In this document: positions 46,793 through 57,730 of the stretch, in pieces
Layout of the letters: each line of letters begins with the position of its first letter
Numbering within the stretch: the stretch's first letter is position 1
Assembly: GCA_024811115.1 (NCBI GenBank)
Contig: JAKOGH010001126.1
Span: forward strand, 1 to 64,000
Reading direction: 5' to 3'
DNA: 64,000 nucleotides
From: Terana coerulea
Lineage: Eukaryota > Basidiomycota > Agaricomycetes > Polyporales > Phanerochaetaceae
The notes under the pieces: generated by a model
Told to the model about the DNA's origin: nothing
Database searches by the model: none
What the model saw: the letters and a program-made list of their open reading frames with translations, nothing else
Position numbers and translations under genes: made by a program

Positions 46793-48573
46793 ATGGCTCG
46801 TGTGTACGCAAACGTAAACGCGCGGTTGGGACCTGGGTGGTATGACTACGGTGAGTGGCCGATGCTGTTCAGCACTGCTTCGGGAGTTTTGCGGGCATCC
46901 CATGTCTTGGTGGAGAACTGGGGAAGGCGAGATCTATGGCGGGGATCTGAAGGTGAAGGCGGCCAAGACGTCACACTGGACGTATCAAGCGATTTCGGTA
47001 CGCCCGTGCTACCATACTCGCTTCTAGGGCACCTCTATACGCATGTGCACGCGAACCCTCAATATTGCAAGACGTTCAGAAGCACCTTCCGCAACTTGAA
47101 CGGAACCAATGCACAATTTCGCGGGATGAGTTAGGATGGGGCCCAAGAGTGTAGCATTGTGTCCCACTCTCGGCGATCTCGTCTTCCCAATTCTGCCAAC
47201 GTCTGGAAACGGCTCACGGTCCTTTCGAACGCATACGAGAATAGCGAACTCATGTATTTTCATTCCTAGAAAATTTGAGGATCGACTGGAATGTACCCGA
47301 CAATTATGAGATAATATCACGAGTTGGCGGTGGGCGGTACTCTGAAGTGAGTTCTCATTACACGTAACGAAGTATCCGCTAAGTCATATGAGGTGTTTGA
47401 AGGCGTAGACATGTCGAATGAAGACATATGCATCATCAAGGTGCTGAAGCCTGTGGCAAAGCGGAAGATCAGACGAGAGATCAAGGTCCTTCGTAACCTA
47501 GCGGGCGGTCCCAATGTCGTCGGGCTATTGGATGTCGTGCACGATACTCCCTCTCGCTCGCATAGTCTCATTATGGAGCACGTGAACAATGTTGAGTGGA
47601 AGGAGCTTTATCCAACGTTCACGGAAATCGAGATCAAGCACTATGTCTTTCAATTGCTCACGGTGGGCCACCTCTCGCGTATAGTGGGAATGCGATGCTC
47701 ATAGTCTCATTCATGTAGGCTCTGGACTTCGTCCACTCCCGCGGGATCATGCACCGAGACGTGAAGCCGGGTAACGTCATGTTTGATCGAGCGAATCGAA
47801 AGGTAGCGTGGAGTTCAGTCCAGGTTGCCTGCGTGAACTGATACCTTGTTCAGCTAAGGTTGATCGACTGGGGACTCGCCGAGTTCTACCATCCCAACAC
47901 GGAGTACCACATTCGGGTCGGGTCGCGGTACTACAAAGGGCCCGAATTGCTGGTTGACTACAAGAAGTATGATTACAGCCTTGATCTGTGGAGTGTGGGG
48001 TGTATGCTTGCATCGATGGTTAGCAGGCCGCTGCCAGTTCTCCTTTGCCACAATCTCGGGCCTGACGTTCCCTTGCACTACCGCAGATCTTCCGGAAAGA
48101 GCACTTCTTTCGAGGGCGGGACAACGAGGACCAGCTTCTGCGCATAGTGAAAGTCCTGGGCAGCGACGCTTTGGAGCGTTATCTCGACAAGTACGGACTA
48201 TTTATCCGCACGGATAACCCCGGCCTGCTGGAGAGGTCAGCCTTTCTGTGTCATAGCGACGTGCATCGGACATGTGTTCACACTCCTTTCCCATGTAGAC
48301 ATCCCAAGGCTCTTTGGACGAAGTTCATCAACACCGAGAACAGGCCGAATGCTACAGCTGAGGTCATTGACCTGCTAGATAGACTGCTGCGATACGACCA
48401 ATACGAGCGACTCACCGCTGCGGAGGCGCTCTCTCACGCTTATTTCAGTGAGTAAACTTACGGCCGTGTATGTAGACGCAGGCTAACCCAACATGTACGC
48501 AGACATTGTTCGCCTCGGCACCGGGACCAAATCAGCGGAGCTTGTCAGCGATTCGGGCTTCGGGTCAATGTGA
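46793..48573 (+). CDS. CKA1: casein kinase 2 catalytic (alpha) subunit
   Basis: Acidophilic Ser/Thr kinase of nucleus and cytosol. The first exon 46793-46850 ([19 protein letters not shown]) joins exon 2 (47270-47346) across a 419-nt intron. Exon 2 reads [20 protein letters not shown]. The kinase landmarks follow: glycine loop [31 protein letters not shown] (catalytic lysine and the basic substrate/heparin region), the catalytic loop [15 protein letters not shown] in place of DFG ([12 protein letters not shown], a CK2 hallmark), the activation segment [12 protein letters not shown], and [17 protein letters not shown]. The last exon from 48503 ends in GFGSM. The frame reads through all exons. 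About 330-345 residues, normal for the family. Confidence 0.92.
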
Positions 48574-50070
48574 TTTTAGACTTGCACACGCGCCTCCATG
48601 GCCTGCTGGGAACGGGTCGATGGGCTTGCTACAGTTTCGGATGGATTGGCATTGGTTGGACAATTTAGGTTTGAAGAGCTACGAAAGTGTACTAACTAGC
48701 TTGTACAAGATACCCGTGCTGGAGTTGTATCCTTGCCTTTGGTGTACGTCGTCTGTGTTTGCTTCCATTTTTATATATCTTGCTTCCTTAGATGCAATAT
48801 GTGCCTCCAGGGGCAGGGTCGGATCGCAGCAGGCTTCTAGCACCGGCGGTGTCCATTGTGTCGCGTAAGTCATCCTGGATTGCGTGCGGCAGTGCAGCTG
48901 ATGTTCTTCGTTTGTTTTTCGCGGCAGGAACCGGGGCTATTTGGATTGACGAGGCTATCCACGCCTATCCATGATGCCCCTTCTAAACGTCGGAGGGTTG
49001 CCACGAGGTGTTCATGCAGCTCGCGGGTTCCTCGTCTGCACTGACTGGTCAGACGACTGCAGGATCTGCACCTGAGACTGATGGAAAACATATTGCAGCT
49101 TGCCAATGCACCCGGCGTCGTGGTCACCAGCCAGCAGCGGCAGCCTCCGCCCCTTTTTGTCTCGAAACCTCTCGCCGAAGGCTGCATGCGGGGATTCAGG
49201 GGTGTGCGGTTCGCAAGTGCCGTCGGCAAAGATAAGAAGAGCAGATGGTGCGCTCATTTCTTGTGCTAGCCCTGATCGAGCCGGCGGGAGGAGTATGAGC
49301 TAGGACGGAACGTATATTCTGCCAGGGCCAGTGCCTCCGCGGAGGCCTTCTTCTAGTTGATGGGCCCCTCGCGAGCAGGTGCGTCGTCGCGGCTTGGCCG
49401 CCACCAGAATTCCGGCGGCACTGCTCAAGCGCAGCTCTCCTTCGATCTTCCCTGGCCATTTCATGCTTGGCGCGTTCATATTCGGCGGAGGAGAAGAGTG
49501 TACCGAGTCGGTGGGAACGGAGGGAAGGAGTTCCCGGGCCCGGTGCTGCGTCGTGAGGGTGAGGGGGCTTGTTTGGAAAGTGGAGTGATCTGCGCTGGTG
49601 CAGAGGGTCGTGCATAGCTGACTCACTGCTGGGCTTGTCGGAGTCAATGCATCTTTTTCTCGAGCTCGGCTAAGCCATGCTGGACAGAAAACAATGAGCA
49701 GTTTGTGGCCAAGAGCGCCGGCGCTAGCACACTTACAACACTTTGCCTCCGCCCGTCACCCTCCGGTTCAAGCGTACAGATCTCGCGGTGGGACTTTGTT
49801 CTTTTGAGAGACACCTCCGGCCAAGGCTGCGCTCGCCAACCGTATTTTTGGCTTCGGCTCCGCAGGGTGAGTACGATCAGCTGTGCGTCAGTGAGAGCTT
49901 GAAATCAGATCCTGCTGCAAGATAGTATAAAGATCACAGGCCCCTTTGTTGGGTAAATTATCCCATGGGCCTGCTCGTGATAAAGAATTACATCCGCAGC
50001 AAATAAGGCAGGGATCGACCTGCGTGCGCTGCCCCCTTCTGGTAGCAACCACCCTTCTTTCCGTACGCCC
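48574..50070. other. region with unassigned possible coding sequence
   Basis: On the plus strand, 48792-49269 has a run of possible exons: MQYVPPGAGSDRSRLLAPAV, then after an intron GLTRLSTPIHDAPSKRRRVA, and later MENILQLANAPGVVVTSQQR to SAVGKDKKSRW. This is protein-like, but I recognise no family and the phases do not close. On the minus strand, 49.3-49.9 kb also has protein-like pieces. I cannot choose between them. Confidence 0.3.
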
Positions 50071-53000
50071 ATGCCCGCAGACACCTCCAAACCCACTCTG
50101 TCTGCCAAAGCCGCCGGCCATCCAAGAAAGACTTGGACGAGGACAGATTCGATAGCACACATGCCCGGGAGATTGAGCTCAAGCGAAGTAGAGGGGGAGA
50201 TATCATGCGCGGAATGCCGCAGGTGCGATCAGTCGCACCCTTACATTCTCACTTTATACTTGACGCTCTCTCCTCCAGACTCAAGGTGATGCCCAGGCGT
50301 ACCCTCAAGACGTGTCATGTTTATTGACCTGCACGACAGATTCGATGCGACAAATCCATCCCGTGTAAATCATGCCAGGTGCGCCAGACAGTCCCATAGC
50401 GCGCGACGGAGGTTTGAACCCGAGGTGCGTTGTAGCGGAGAGGATGTGCGGCTCTGTGTCCAAATGGTGTGTGAAACGGACCATAGTCGAGGGTCACGCT
50501 GACCGATATTAGGGAGCCTTGCGACCGGCCAGGGTACTCGGTACGTCTCCCTTTCCCTACCAACATGCGGGTGACTCACCAGCAGGACAGGTTCGTCCTC
50601 GCGGCGACGGAGCACCTCCACAAGCGCATAGCGAAGATGAAGGAGCGCATACGGCAGCTTGAAGACGCTCTTGCAATTCTGCAAGCGAAAAGCTCGAATG
50701 AGCCTCATCCGCTGCTCCGCGATGAACTCCTAAGTGCGAATACCGACCACGACGACGAAGAGGACATCCCCCCAGAAGAAATCTCGCCGGCCAACCCTCC
50801 TGACATTATTGACGCCTTTGGGACGCTGTCCGTCTCTGAGCATGGCGTTTCGCGGTTCTTCGGACCAACGGGTGGTGCTGAGGTGAGTACATACAGTCAT
50901 TGCCGGAGTACTTTGCCGCGTCAGCAACCAATTGCCGCCGTTGTACCAGAAGACATGGTGCAGCGTGGCCGAAGCTCTGGACCGAGGTTCATGGGGACGA
51001 TACGCGCCAATTTTTCGAGGTCTGCGCGTTGCCTTGTTCAGCAGTTCTCTCCGCGTCTTCGACGCTGGAACTTAGGCTATACGCCCGCTATATGCGGACT
51101 ATATGCTGGATATTTTGCTCGTAGATCATTCTTGGAAGTCCACCATGGGGGGCCTGGCGTTTCGCCTCACGATAGCTGAGATGGTGCGGTTTGTAATCCA
51201 TGACCGTTCGAACTGTCGAGCGGACCAGTCTACTTGGGGAGCTGCACAGACCGTATTTGTCTCACACAAGTCAACATCGGCTCCCGGTGGCTGGGATACG
51301 GGCCCATTTCGTTTTTTGGCTTGAGACAGTAATATCTCTGGATTCAATAGACTAACCACTTTTGAACTCTTTTACAGTACCTCCTAAATGTACGCACAAA
51401 TTTGCTGTTCTCCGATACCTGTACTGACATACCCGAAGAATGATCGCAGAAATGGCCCAGCGTCGGACGCAGAACCATCGCCTCCTTCAGCCCGGGATTC
51501 TATGACACCGCCGATTCATGGCGAGCTCGCCCGCTTCTCACTTGCTTTTCCCTTCACACCCATCGGCCCGACAACGGAGGTGCGCCGCCTGATCGAGAGC
51601 CACCTGCCTCCATGGGACCGCGCAAAACACCTCGCGGAATCGTATCTCCTCAACGCCGCTTGGCTCTTCAGAGGCGTCACTCGCGAGCAGCTCATGGATG
51701 AGATGCTGCCCACGGTATACAAGCGGCCTGGCTATGACTTCTCAAACAGTCCGTATCAGGACTATACCGGCCCACACGACCTCGCACTCGTCTTCCTCGT
51801 CTTTTCTGTGGGGGCGCTAATGGACTTGAACCAGGAGCCGTACAACGCGGAAGCAGAGCACTATCATATCCTCGCCAAGGCCGCGCTGTGCCTGCAGCCC
51901 GTGCTCGAGAAGCCGTCGTTGGTCGCGATTCAGGCACTGTACTTGGTCAGTGTCTACAGCGGGATGTGTGGCGACGATGTCAAGAGTAGCGAGACCTCGA
52001 TGGAGACGACGTGGTCGCTCATCACGCTCTGCACGCAGCTCGCCCAAAGTGTAAGTACTTGTAATCTATTGCTATGCATTGACCTGACTTGTCTCGGCAG
52101 ATTGGTCTCCGTACGTATGGCAGTTTTGGCAGCGTGCATGTGCTGAGATTTATCTTCATGTAGATAGAGACAGTGCGCGATGGGGTTTGCCAGATTTCGT
52201 AGTCGAGAGACGGCGTATTTTGTTCTGGTGTCTATTCATCACCGATGTGTGGCAGGTATGTGTTTGAATTATGTGTAAGGCTGTAGTGCTCACGTACCGT
52301 TCAGAGCTTAACTACCGGCCGGCCGCCTTCCTTCTCGCGCGAGTACATCGACTGCAAGTTCCCGGGGGCCATGGAAGAAGAGGATGAAGAGGACGAAGGT
52401 AGAGCTTGTGAGCTTTCATTGATTCCTCGCCAGTCCGACCCTAAACGTTTGTAGATGAGACTTGGGCCCCGAGATTCGCTCTGCAGTGTGTAGCAGAAGT
52501 AGCTTCTCGAGCACTGGCTGCAGAACCACCTTCGTATGCCAGCATTATGGAACTTGATCGTAAAGTCCGCGAGTTCCCCATCCCGGCAGATGTCGTCGCT
52601 GTAGTAGAAGAGATCAAAGCACCGCAGTCTGAGGAAGAGGAAGCGGAACCTATATCGGCCTCCATGGGGCGGATGGTCGTGTCGCATTGCCGGGAAATAG
52701 GCAGGTCCAATCTCCTGGTGGTCCGATGTGCGCAACCCTAAGCTCATGCGTGCCTGGCAGTGCTTCTGTGGATTCACCGAAGCTTCTTCGCCCAGGCGAT
52801 CATCGACTGCCCGACGAACCCCCTCCGGAGCACCTATGCGGCCTCGTTCCTGGCATCCTACCGCGCATCGGTCACTATCCTGAAGACCATCAAGAACCAG
52901 TTTGATGACTACCCGTCCTTGTGCTCCCGTTTCTGGCTGACATGGACCTACGCCTTCTCGGCCTGCGTGCGTACATCGGTCGTGTGCGCGCTGATGCAGA

Positions 53001-54130
53001 CTAATGCGATGACCGCAGGTCGTGTTTGGCACTGTCGTTACCCGAGGACCGCGATCGCCTCTTGCAGGGTCGGCTGTTCAACAACTGGACATTGGCTGTG
53101 AGCTCTTCGAGAGGGCGGCTATACATAGCCGACGTGCGGCCAAGGCTTTGGTGAGTGCTCCCTGCATGCGATGCACCTTACGGCAGCTGACATCCATGCC
53201 AGCCCATCTTGCACAAGCTGCGCGACAAGGCCCACGCCGCCTTGGCTTCCGGGATCCAACGATCCTCGGAGCGAAGGCGCGCTATGGAACATCAAGATCG
53301 ACGACGACGAGGACGATGAGCTCGACATCTTCGCGGGCCGGACCCGGCTGGTGTCGTCGAAACGTCCGTCGCCGTCGCCCGTCTCGACGTCTGTCGCCGA
53401 CCCGCGCCCCAGCCTCTCGTACCCGGCTGCGGGCCCCTCGGCCATGTACGAAGGGCGCCCCCAAGCATCCTCCATGCACCCGCCGCCCGCGCTCCCCGCG
53501 CTCCCGCCTCTGCGCGTGCCCGACGGTGCGGGCCCGTCCGGCAGCAGCACGAAGTGGCTCCAGCCGCAGAGCGCGACGGTGAACTCGCAGGGTTACTCGC
53601 CGGGGGTGTATGCGCCCCCACGACACGACACCTATTACCCGTCGTCCGCGGCGTTCGCGCAGCAGCCGCAGCTGTCACCGTACAGCTGGTCGCCGGAAAG
53701 CGGCGCGCAGCACCCCAGAATGAACTCGCACCAACAGCAGCAGCACCAACAGCAGCATCAGCAACATCAGCAACACCAGCAACACGCCCCGTACCCACAG
53801 ATGCAGCGGGTACCCTCGCATACACATTCACAGCAACAGCAGCAGTACTCCGAGATGGTGCAGCCCCAGTACCAGTCTCACAGCGCGCATCCGCACGCGC
53901 AGGAGGTGTACGTGGTGGGCCAGCCGGAGCGCACGCTGCGCCCGGTGCCCAGCACGCCGACGCACACGGTGCCGTCGCAGGCGTCGCCAGGGTACGTCCC
54001 GCCACCGCCGGAGCTCGTCAACCTCGGCCTCGCGTCGCGCGACTCGCGGCTCGAGGAGCGCTGGACGACGTTCATGCACGAGAGCGGCTTCCTGGACGGG
54101 ATGAACAACAACGGCGGGCACCAGTACTGA
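50071..54130 (+). CDS. Zn2Cys6 transcription factor with fungal_trans domain
   Basis: DNA-binding regulator. The start is MPADTSKPTLSAK. The binuclear cluster is SCAECRR + LK + IRCDKSIPCKSCQ + RRGCAALCPNG, giving Cx2Cx6Cx5Cx2Cx8C. It is spread over exons 50071-50222, 50279-50285 (7 nt), 50340-50378 and 50436-50466; the next exon, 50513-50540, encodes SLATGQGTR. A coiled coil follows (HLHKRIAKMKERIRQLEDAL). Then comes the fungal_trans middle region: HLPPWDRAKHLAESYLLNAA, LALVFLVFSVGALMDLNQEP, ALYLVSVYSGMCG, ILFWCLFITDVWQ, TGRPPSFSREYIDC. The C-terminal third is Pro/Gln/His-rich with CAG/CAC runs near 53730-53790. The end FMHESGFLDGMNNNGG resembles a terminal activation helix. Shifts lie at a C pair (50122) and a G run (50193-50197). 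Targets are unknown. Confidence 0.86.
50279..50285 (+). other. 7-nt microexon inside the zinc cluster
   Basis: ACTCAAG, flanked by ...CTCCAG and GTGATG..., supplies R(part)-L-K between the second and third zinc cysteines. Both flanking introns are 53-56 nt with TTGAC-type branch sites and normal acceptors. Without it the Cx2Cx6C spacing would fail. Confidence 0.75.
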
Positions 54131-55323
54131 GTGCCATTAGACGAGCTTGCCCTTGGTTTTGCCGTTTCGCGTTTGGACGCACTGGCAAGTGCACACTGTG
54201 CATCGGACTATGATAGAATCGTTTTAAATTCGAAGCTTTGTTATATTGGCCTTCGCTTTCGTTCTTCGCACGTACTTTAGTTGTATTTGATAGTTGAGTG
54301 CCCAATAGTCCTTGGTAACTGAGGTTGCTTGGAGCCTTGGAGGGACACACGTCGTGTAGCTGAATAAGTAGGATACATTGCTTGGCAAATAAACATCTCG
54401 CTGTCTGTGTATGGAGCGCATTCTGCCCGGTGGATAGGTGTGCGTAGGTGGGAACATGTACAACCCAACAATACAACGCTCAGATGGACCGTCAATCGGC
54501 CATGGCGCCATTTGCTATGTCGTCAGCTACGGGGACGGAGACTAACAAACCAAGTTCTTGCGCATGTCTTGTCTACAGACGGTCATCCACCGCTCACTGA
54601 GCCATCCAATTTTGATTTGGTCCTCAAGAGTTGTACACCTGCGTTACGTTCTTTAACCTTGCGCTCGTACAACCGCGCTCTCTTCGGGCTGCTTGAGCCT
54701 TGCGCACCCAAGATGCTCGGTTGCTTTCACCATTGGCAGTGGTAGACCACAGAATAACGGGATATGTAGTTACTGTAATGGTCTCGTAACATGTCAAAAA
54801 CTTTTTCGAGCTTCCGCAAACACCCACCGAAAGATGCGCCGGGCATTAAACCTCGAAAGGTACGCAAAAACACACACCTCTCGTACTTATGCTGCTAAAC
54901 CAGGCGTAAAGCATTTCACCCAGAGCACTCGCATTCCTCTGATTGCGGACTGTAACGAAAATTTTGTAGTGATTTTACAGACTTTATTTTAGCGATACTG
55001 TAGCAAGTTCCCAATGGGGGTGGCTCAGTCAGTGGAAGTGGCTCAGCAACCAGTGGATGACTGTAGATATCAGATTGTATGTTTCAATTATATTCAATGC
55101 ACAGAGTGCACAGATGCAAGACTTCTGTCAACAATACAGTACAGCGCGTGTATACAATACAAGGTCCCAGTCGTGGAAGTCGTGAGCGGATTACGGGCGG
55201 TTATCGTGGAGTACATGGTATCAAATGTCGTCTCGGTAGCAGCAGTCAGGAAGGAGGTGAGCATTTCACTGCTTTCCCTTGTTGAACCACGGAGAACGTC
55301 CCTAACACAAGGACGTATGAGCA
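54131..55323. other. left flank of the tandem duplication
   Basis: 54375-54500 and 55090-55320 match 56370-56490 and 56580-56810 in the second duplication unit. The segment at about 54530-55070 has no counterpart in the second unit. No gene is supported. Confidence 0.55.
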
Positions 55324-55910
55324 TCATCGCCATGCATTGACAAAATGAGAGAAATGTACATTGTTGACGTGCGCGGCAGGAGGTGGTCCCGGCGGTGGAG
55401 CGAATCCTCCAACACCAGGCGCAGCACCATTCTGGCCTGGGTAGGTCTCCTTTGTAGTCGGCGGCGGGCCCATCGGCGGCTGGTACTGCTGCCCTTGGGC
55501 GTGGAATCCACCAGGTTGCTGTTGGTTGATTGGGGGCTGCTGCTGGTAAGCAGCGCCGCCGTTGGTTGCGTTCCATCCCGGACGCATGAGGGCGAACGGT
55601 CCGCCGCCTGCGCCGGGCCCTGGAAGAACGGGGTGGCCTCGCCGACGGCGTGCGCCGGCACAGCTGAGCAGGCAGCAGAGAAGCAGTCCGACGACGCAAG
55701 CTACAAAGGATATTAAACCACTGCAACACATACAACTACTTTGAAAAACACACCAACGACAATGCCTGCAATCACGCCTCCAGATGTGCGCCTACGACCG
55801 ATCACGGCTTTACGCCCACTACTAGTCCCACCAGTCCCACCAGTCAGCTGCGCCGAGACAGAGACGGCGAGTGAGGCGAGGAGGAGCGCTTTCGACAGTA
55901 TCGTCGACAT
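55324..55910 (-). CDS. small Pro/Gln-rich single-span membrane protein, copy 1
   Basis: No named family recognised. The start is at 55910. MSTILSKALLLASLAVSVSA is a clear signal peptide, followed by a short Thr/Gly stalk. An intron of 53 nt joins GGVIAGIVV to ACVVGLLLCCLLSC, forming one membrane span with a Cys-rich cytosolic edge (possible palmitoylation), then ARRRRG. The tail is rich in Pro, Gln and Gly: RPGWNATNGG, AAYQQQPPINQQQPGG, YQPPMGPPPT, FAPPPGPPPAAHVNN, ending AWR. This fits a type I membrane protein with a proline-rich cytosolic tail able to bind SH3 or WW domains (inference). It has a near-identical tandem copy at 56813-57382. Confidence 0.72.
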
Positions 55911-56812
55911 CGTCAAAATTCTTGTCGGGGTGGGGGAAGGAGATTTGTGCCGCCATCGCTGAGGTTGGCCCGCCTTTTATTGGGCTGGTGCAGTCGCGGA
56001 TGGCAGTCGCACACTCGTCATTGCTGTGGGGCGGCGGCTCAGCAGCATGTCTCCAAGCATTCAACGCGTCGGTCCTGATCGACGTTCGCCACAAGTGCCA
56101 GGGCCCGCACCAGTCGAGAAGAGCGTCCGCGCAGGTCGAGTGCCCGACGCGTTGCGCGACCACTGGGTGAGTCTCGCGAGTCGCGCCTGGCAGGTCTTGA
56201 GCGCCCATCGCTCTCCCCTTTGCTCTTTCATTATCTCCAGCCCGTGTCCCTCGAAGGCTCCAGGCAACCTAAGTAGCGGCGAGTGCGCGCATGTTGTCTC
56301 GCCGCTGCTTAGGTTGCCTGGAGCCTTCGGGACGCAAGATGGACAGGGACTGGAATAAGACACATATCTTGGCAAATAAACATCTCACTGTCTGTGTATG
56401 GAGCACACAGTCTGCTCGGTGGATTGGTGTGCGCAGGTGAGGACACAGGCTAATTGATACAACGCTCGGATTGACCGTGAACCGACCGTTCGATCTGTAG
56501 CCAGCTACGGAGACGGAGACTACGTAACAAACTAAATTAGCTGGCATGTCTTGGCCAACCAATCAGACTACATATTTCAAGTATATTCAGTGCACAGATG
56601 CAAGACTGATGTTGATAATACAGTACAGCGCGTGTATACAATACAAGGTCCAAATCGTGGAAGTCGTGAGTGGATTACGGATGATTATCGTGGAGTACGT
56701 GGTATCAAATAGCGTCTCGGTAGCAGCAATCGGGAAAGAGCTTCAGTGAGCTTATCACTGCTGACCCTTGTTGAACCATGGAGAACGCCCCTAACGCAGA
56801 GAAGTATGAGTC
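55911..56812. repeat. junction region of the tandem duplication
   Basis: This contains the promoter of copy 1 (55930-56040, matching 57430-57520), the long hairpin at 56246-56335 and the 3' flank of copy 2 (56367-56812, matching pieces of 54375-55320). The duplicated unit is therefore about 1.2-1.7 kb, repeated head to tail. Confidence 0.65.
56246..56335. repeat. near-perfect inverted repeat at the duplication junction
   Basis: The arm at 56252-56283 (CGAAGGCTCCAGGCAACCTA...) and the arm at 56298-56329 are reverse complements over 32 bases with one mismatch, around a 14-base loop. The pairing extends outward with a one-base bulge into GTCCC/GGGAC. The right arm is related to 54321-54345 of the first unit (GAGGTTGCTTGGAGCCTTGG); the left arm has no such counterpart there. 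Confidence 0.8.
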
Positions 56813-57382
56813 TCAACGCCATGCACGGACAAGATAAGATACGCTTACATTGTTGACGTGCGCGGCAGGGGGTGGTCCTGGCGGCGGAGCGAATCCTCCA
56901 GCAGGGCCTGGCGCAGCACCATTCTGGCCTGGGTAGGTCTCCTTTGTAGTCGGTGGCGGGCCCATCGGCGGCTGGTACTGCTGTCCTTGGGGGTGGAAGC
57001 CACCAGGTTGCTGTTAATTGATTGGGGGCTGCTGCTGATAGGCAGCGCCGCCGGTGTAGCCGTTGTTTGCGTTCCATCCCGGACGCATGAGGGCGAATGG
57101 TCCTCCGCCTGCGCCGGGCCCTGGAAGAACAGGGTGGCCTCGCCGACGACGTGCGCCGGCACAGCTGAGCAGGCAGCAAAGCAGCAGTCCGAAAACACAA
57201 GCTATAAAGGAGATTAATTCCACTGTTTCCCATACAAATATGCTTCCGTGACTCACCAATAACAATGCCTGCAATCACGCCTCCAGATGTACGCCTCCGG
57301 CGGGTGGTTGTGTATGGATATTGCGCCGAGACAGAGACGGCAAAGAGGCGAGGAGGATCGCTTTCGACAGCATCGTCGACAT
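56813..57382 (-). CDS. small Pro/Gln-rich single-span membrane protein, copy 2
   Basis: Tandem paralog of the gene at 55324-55910. The start is at 57382: MSTMLSKAILLAS, then (after restoring one T) FAVSVSAQ. One T is missing from the TTT run of the signal-peptide region relative to copy 1, which shifts the frame. The intron again splits the membrane span, AGIVI + ACVFGLLLCCLLSC. The tail repeats the copy 1 motifs with small indels (NNGYTGGAAYQQQPP, QPGGFHPQGQQYQPP) and ends RAWR. The protein level is better conserved than the flanks, which argues that both copies are or were under selection. Confidence 0.7.
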
Positions 57383-57730
57383 CGTCAAAATCTTTGTGGA
57401 TGTGGGGGAAGGAGATTTGTACCGACATCGCTGAAGTTGGTCCGCCTTTTATTGGGCTGGTGCAGTTGCAGATGGCAGTGGAACAGTCGTCATTGCTGTG
57501 GGGCGGGCTTTGCTGGGCGGCGGATCATCAGGAACAAGTCTTAGACACGGCTATGCCCTGTTTCGATACTTAGCGGCATAAAATAAATGAAACTCAGCGC
57601 GCATCCCGACTCGGAGCTCGCGTTGCTCTCTTGGTTCGTTCCCTCTCGTTTCTTGCTCTCAGTCTCTCTCTTAGTTTCTGGCTCTCTCTCTACTATCTGT
57701 GACACACAATCTCACGTTTCAACGGACCAG
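57383..57730. other. divergent upstream region
   Basis: This is the promoter region of membrane-protein copy 2 and of the coiled-coil gene. It includes a pyrimidine-rich CTCTCTCTTAGTTTC stretch near 57660-57690. Confidence 0.4.

Noticed and set aside
46842..47134. Open frames inside the first CK2 alpha interval as exons or a nested gene
   Set aside because: They do not resemble kinase sequence, and the flanking exons join in phase without them.
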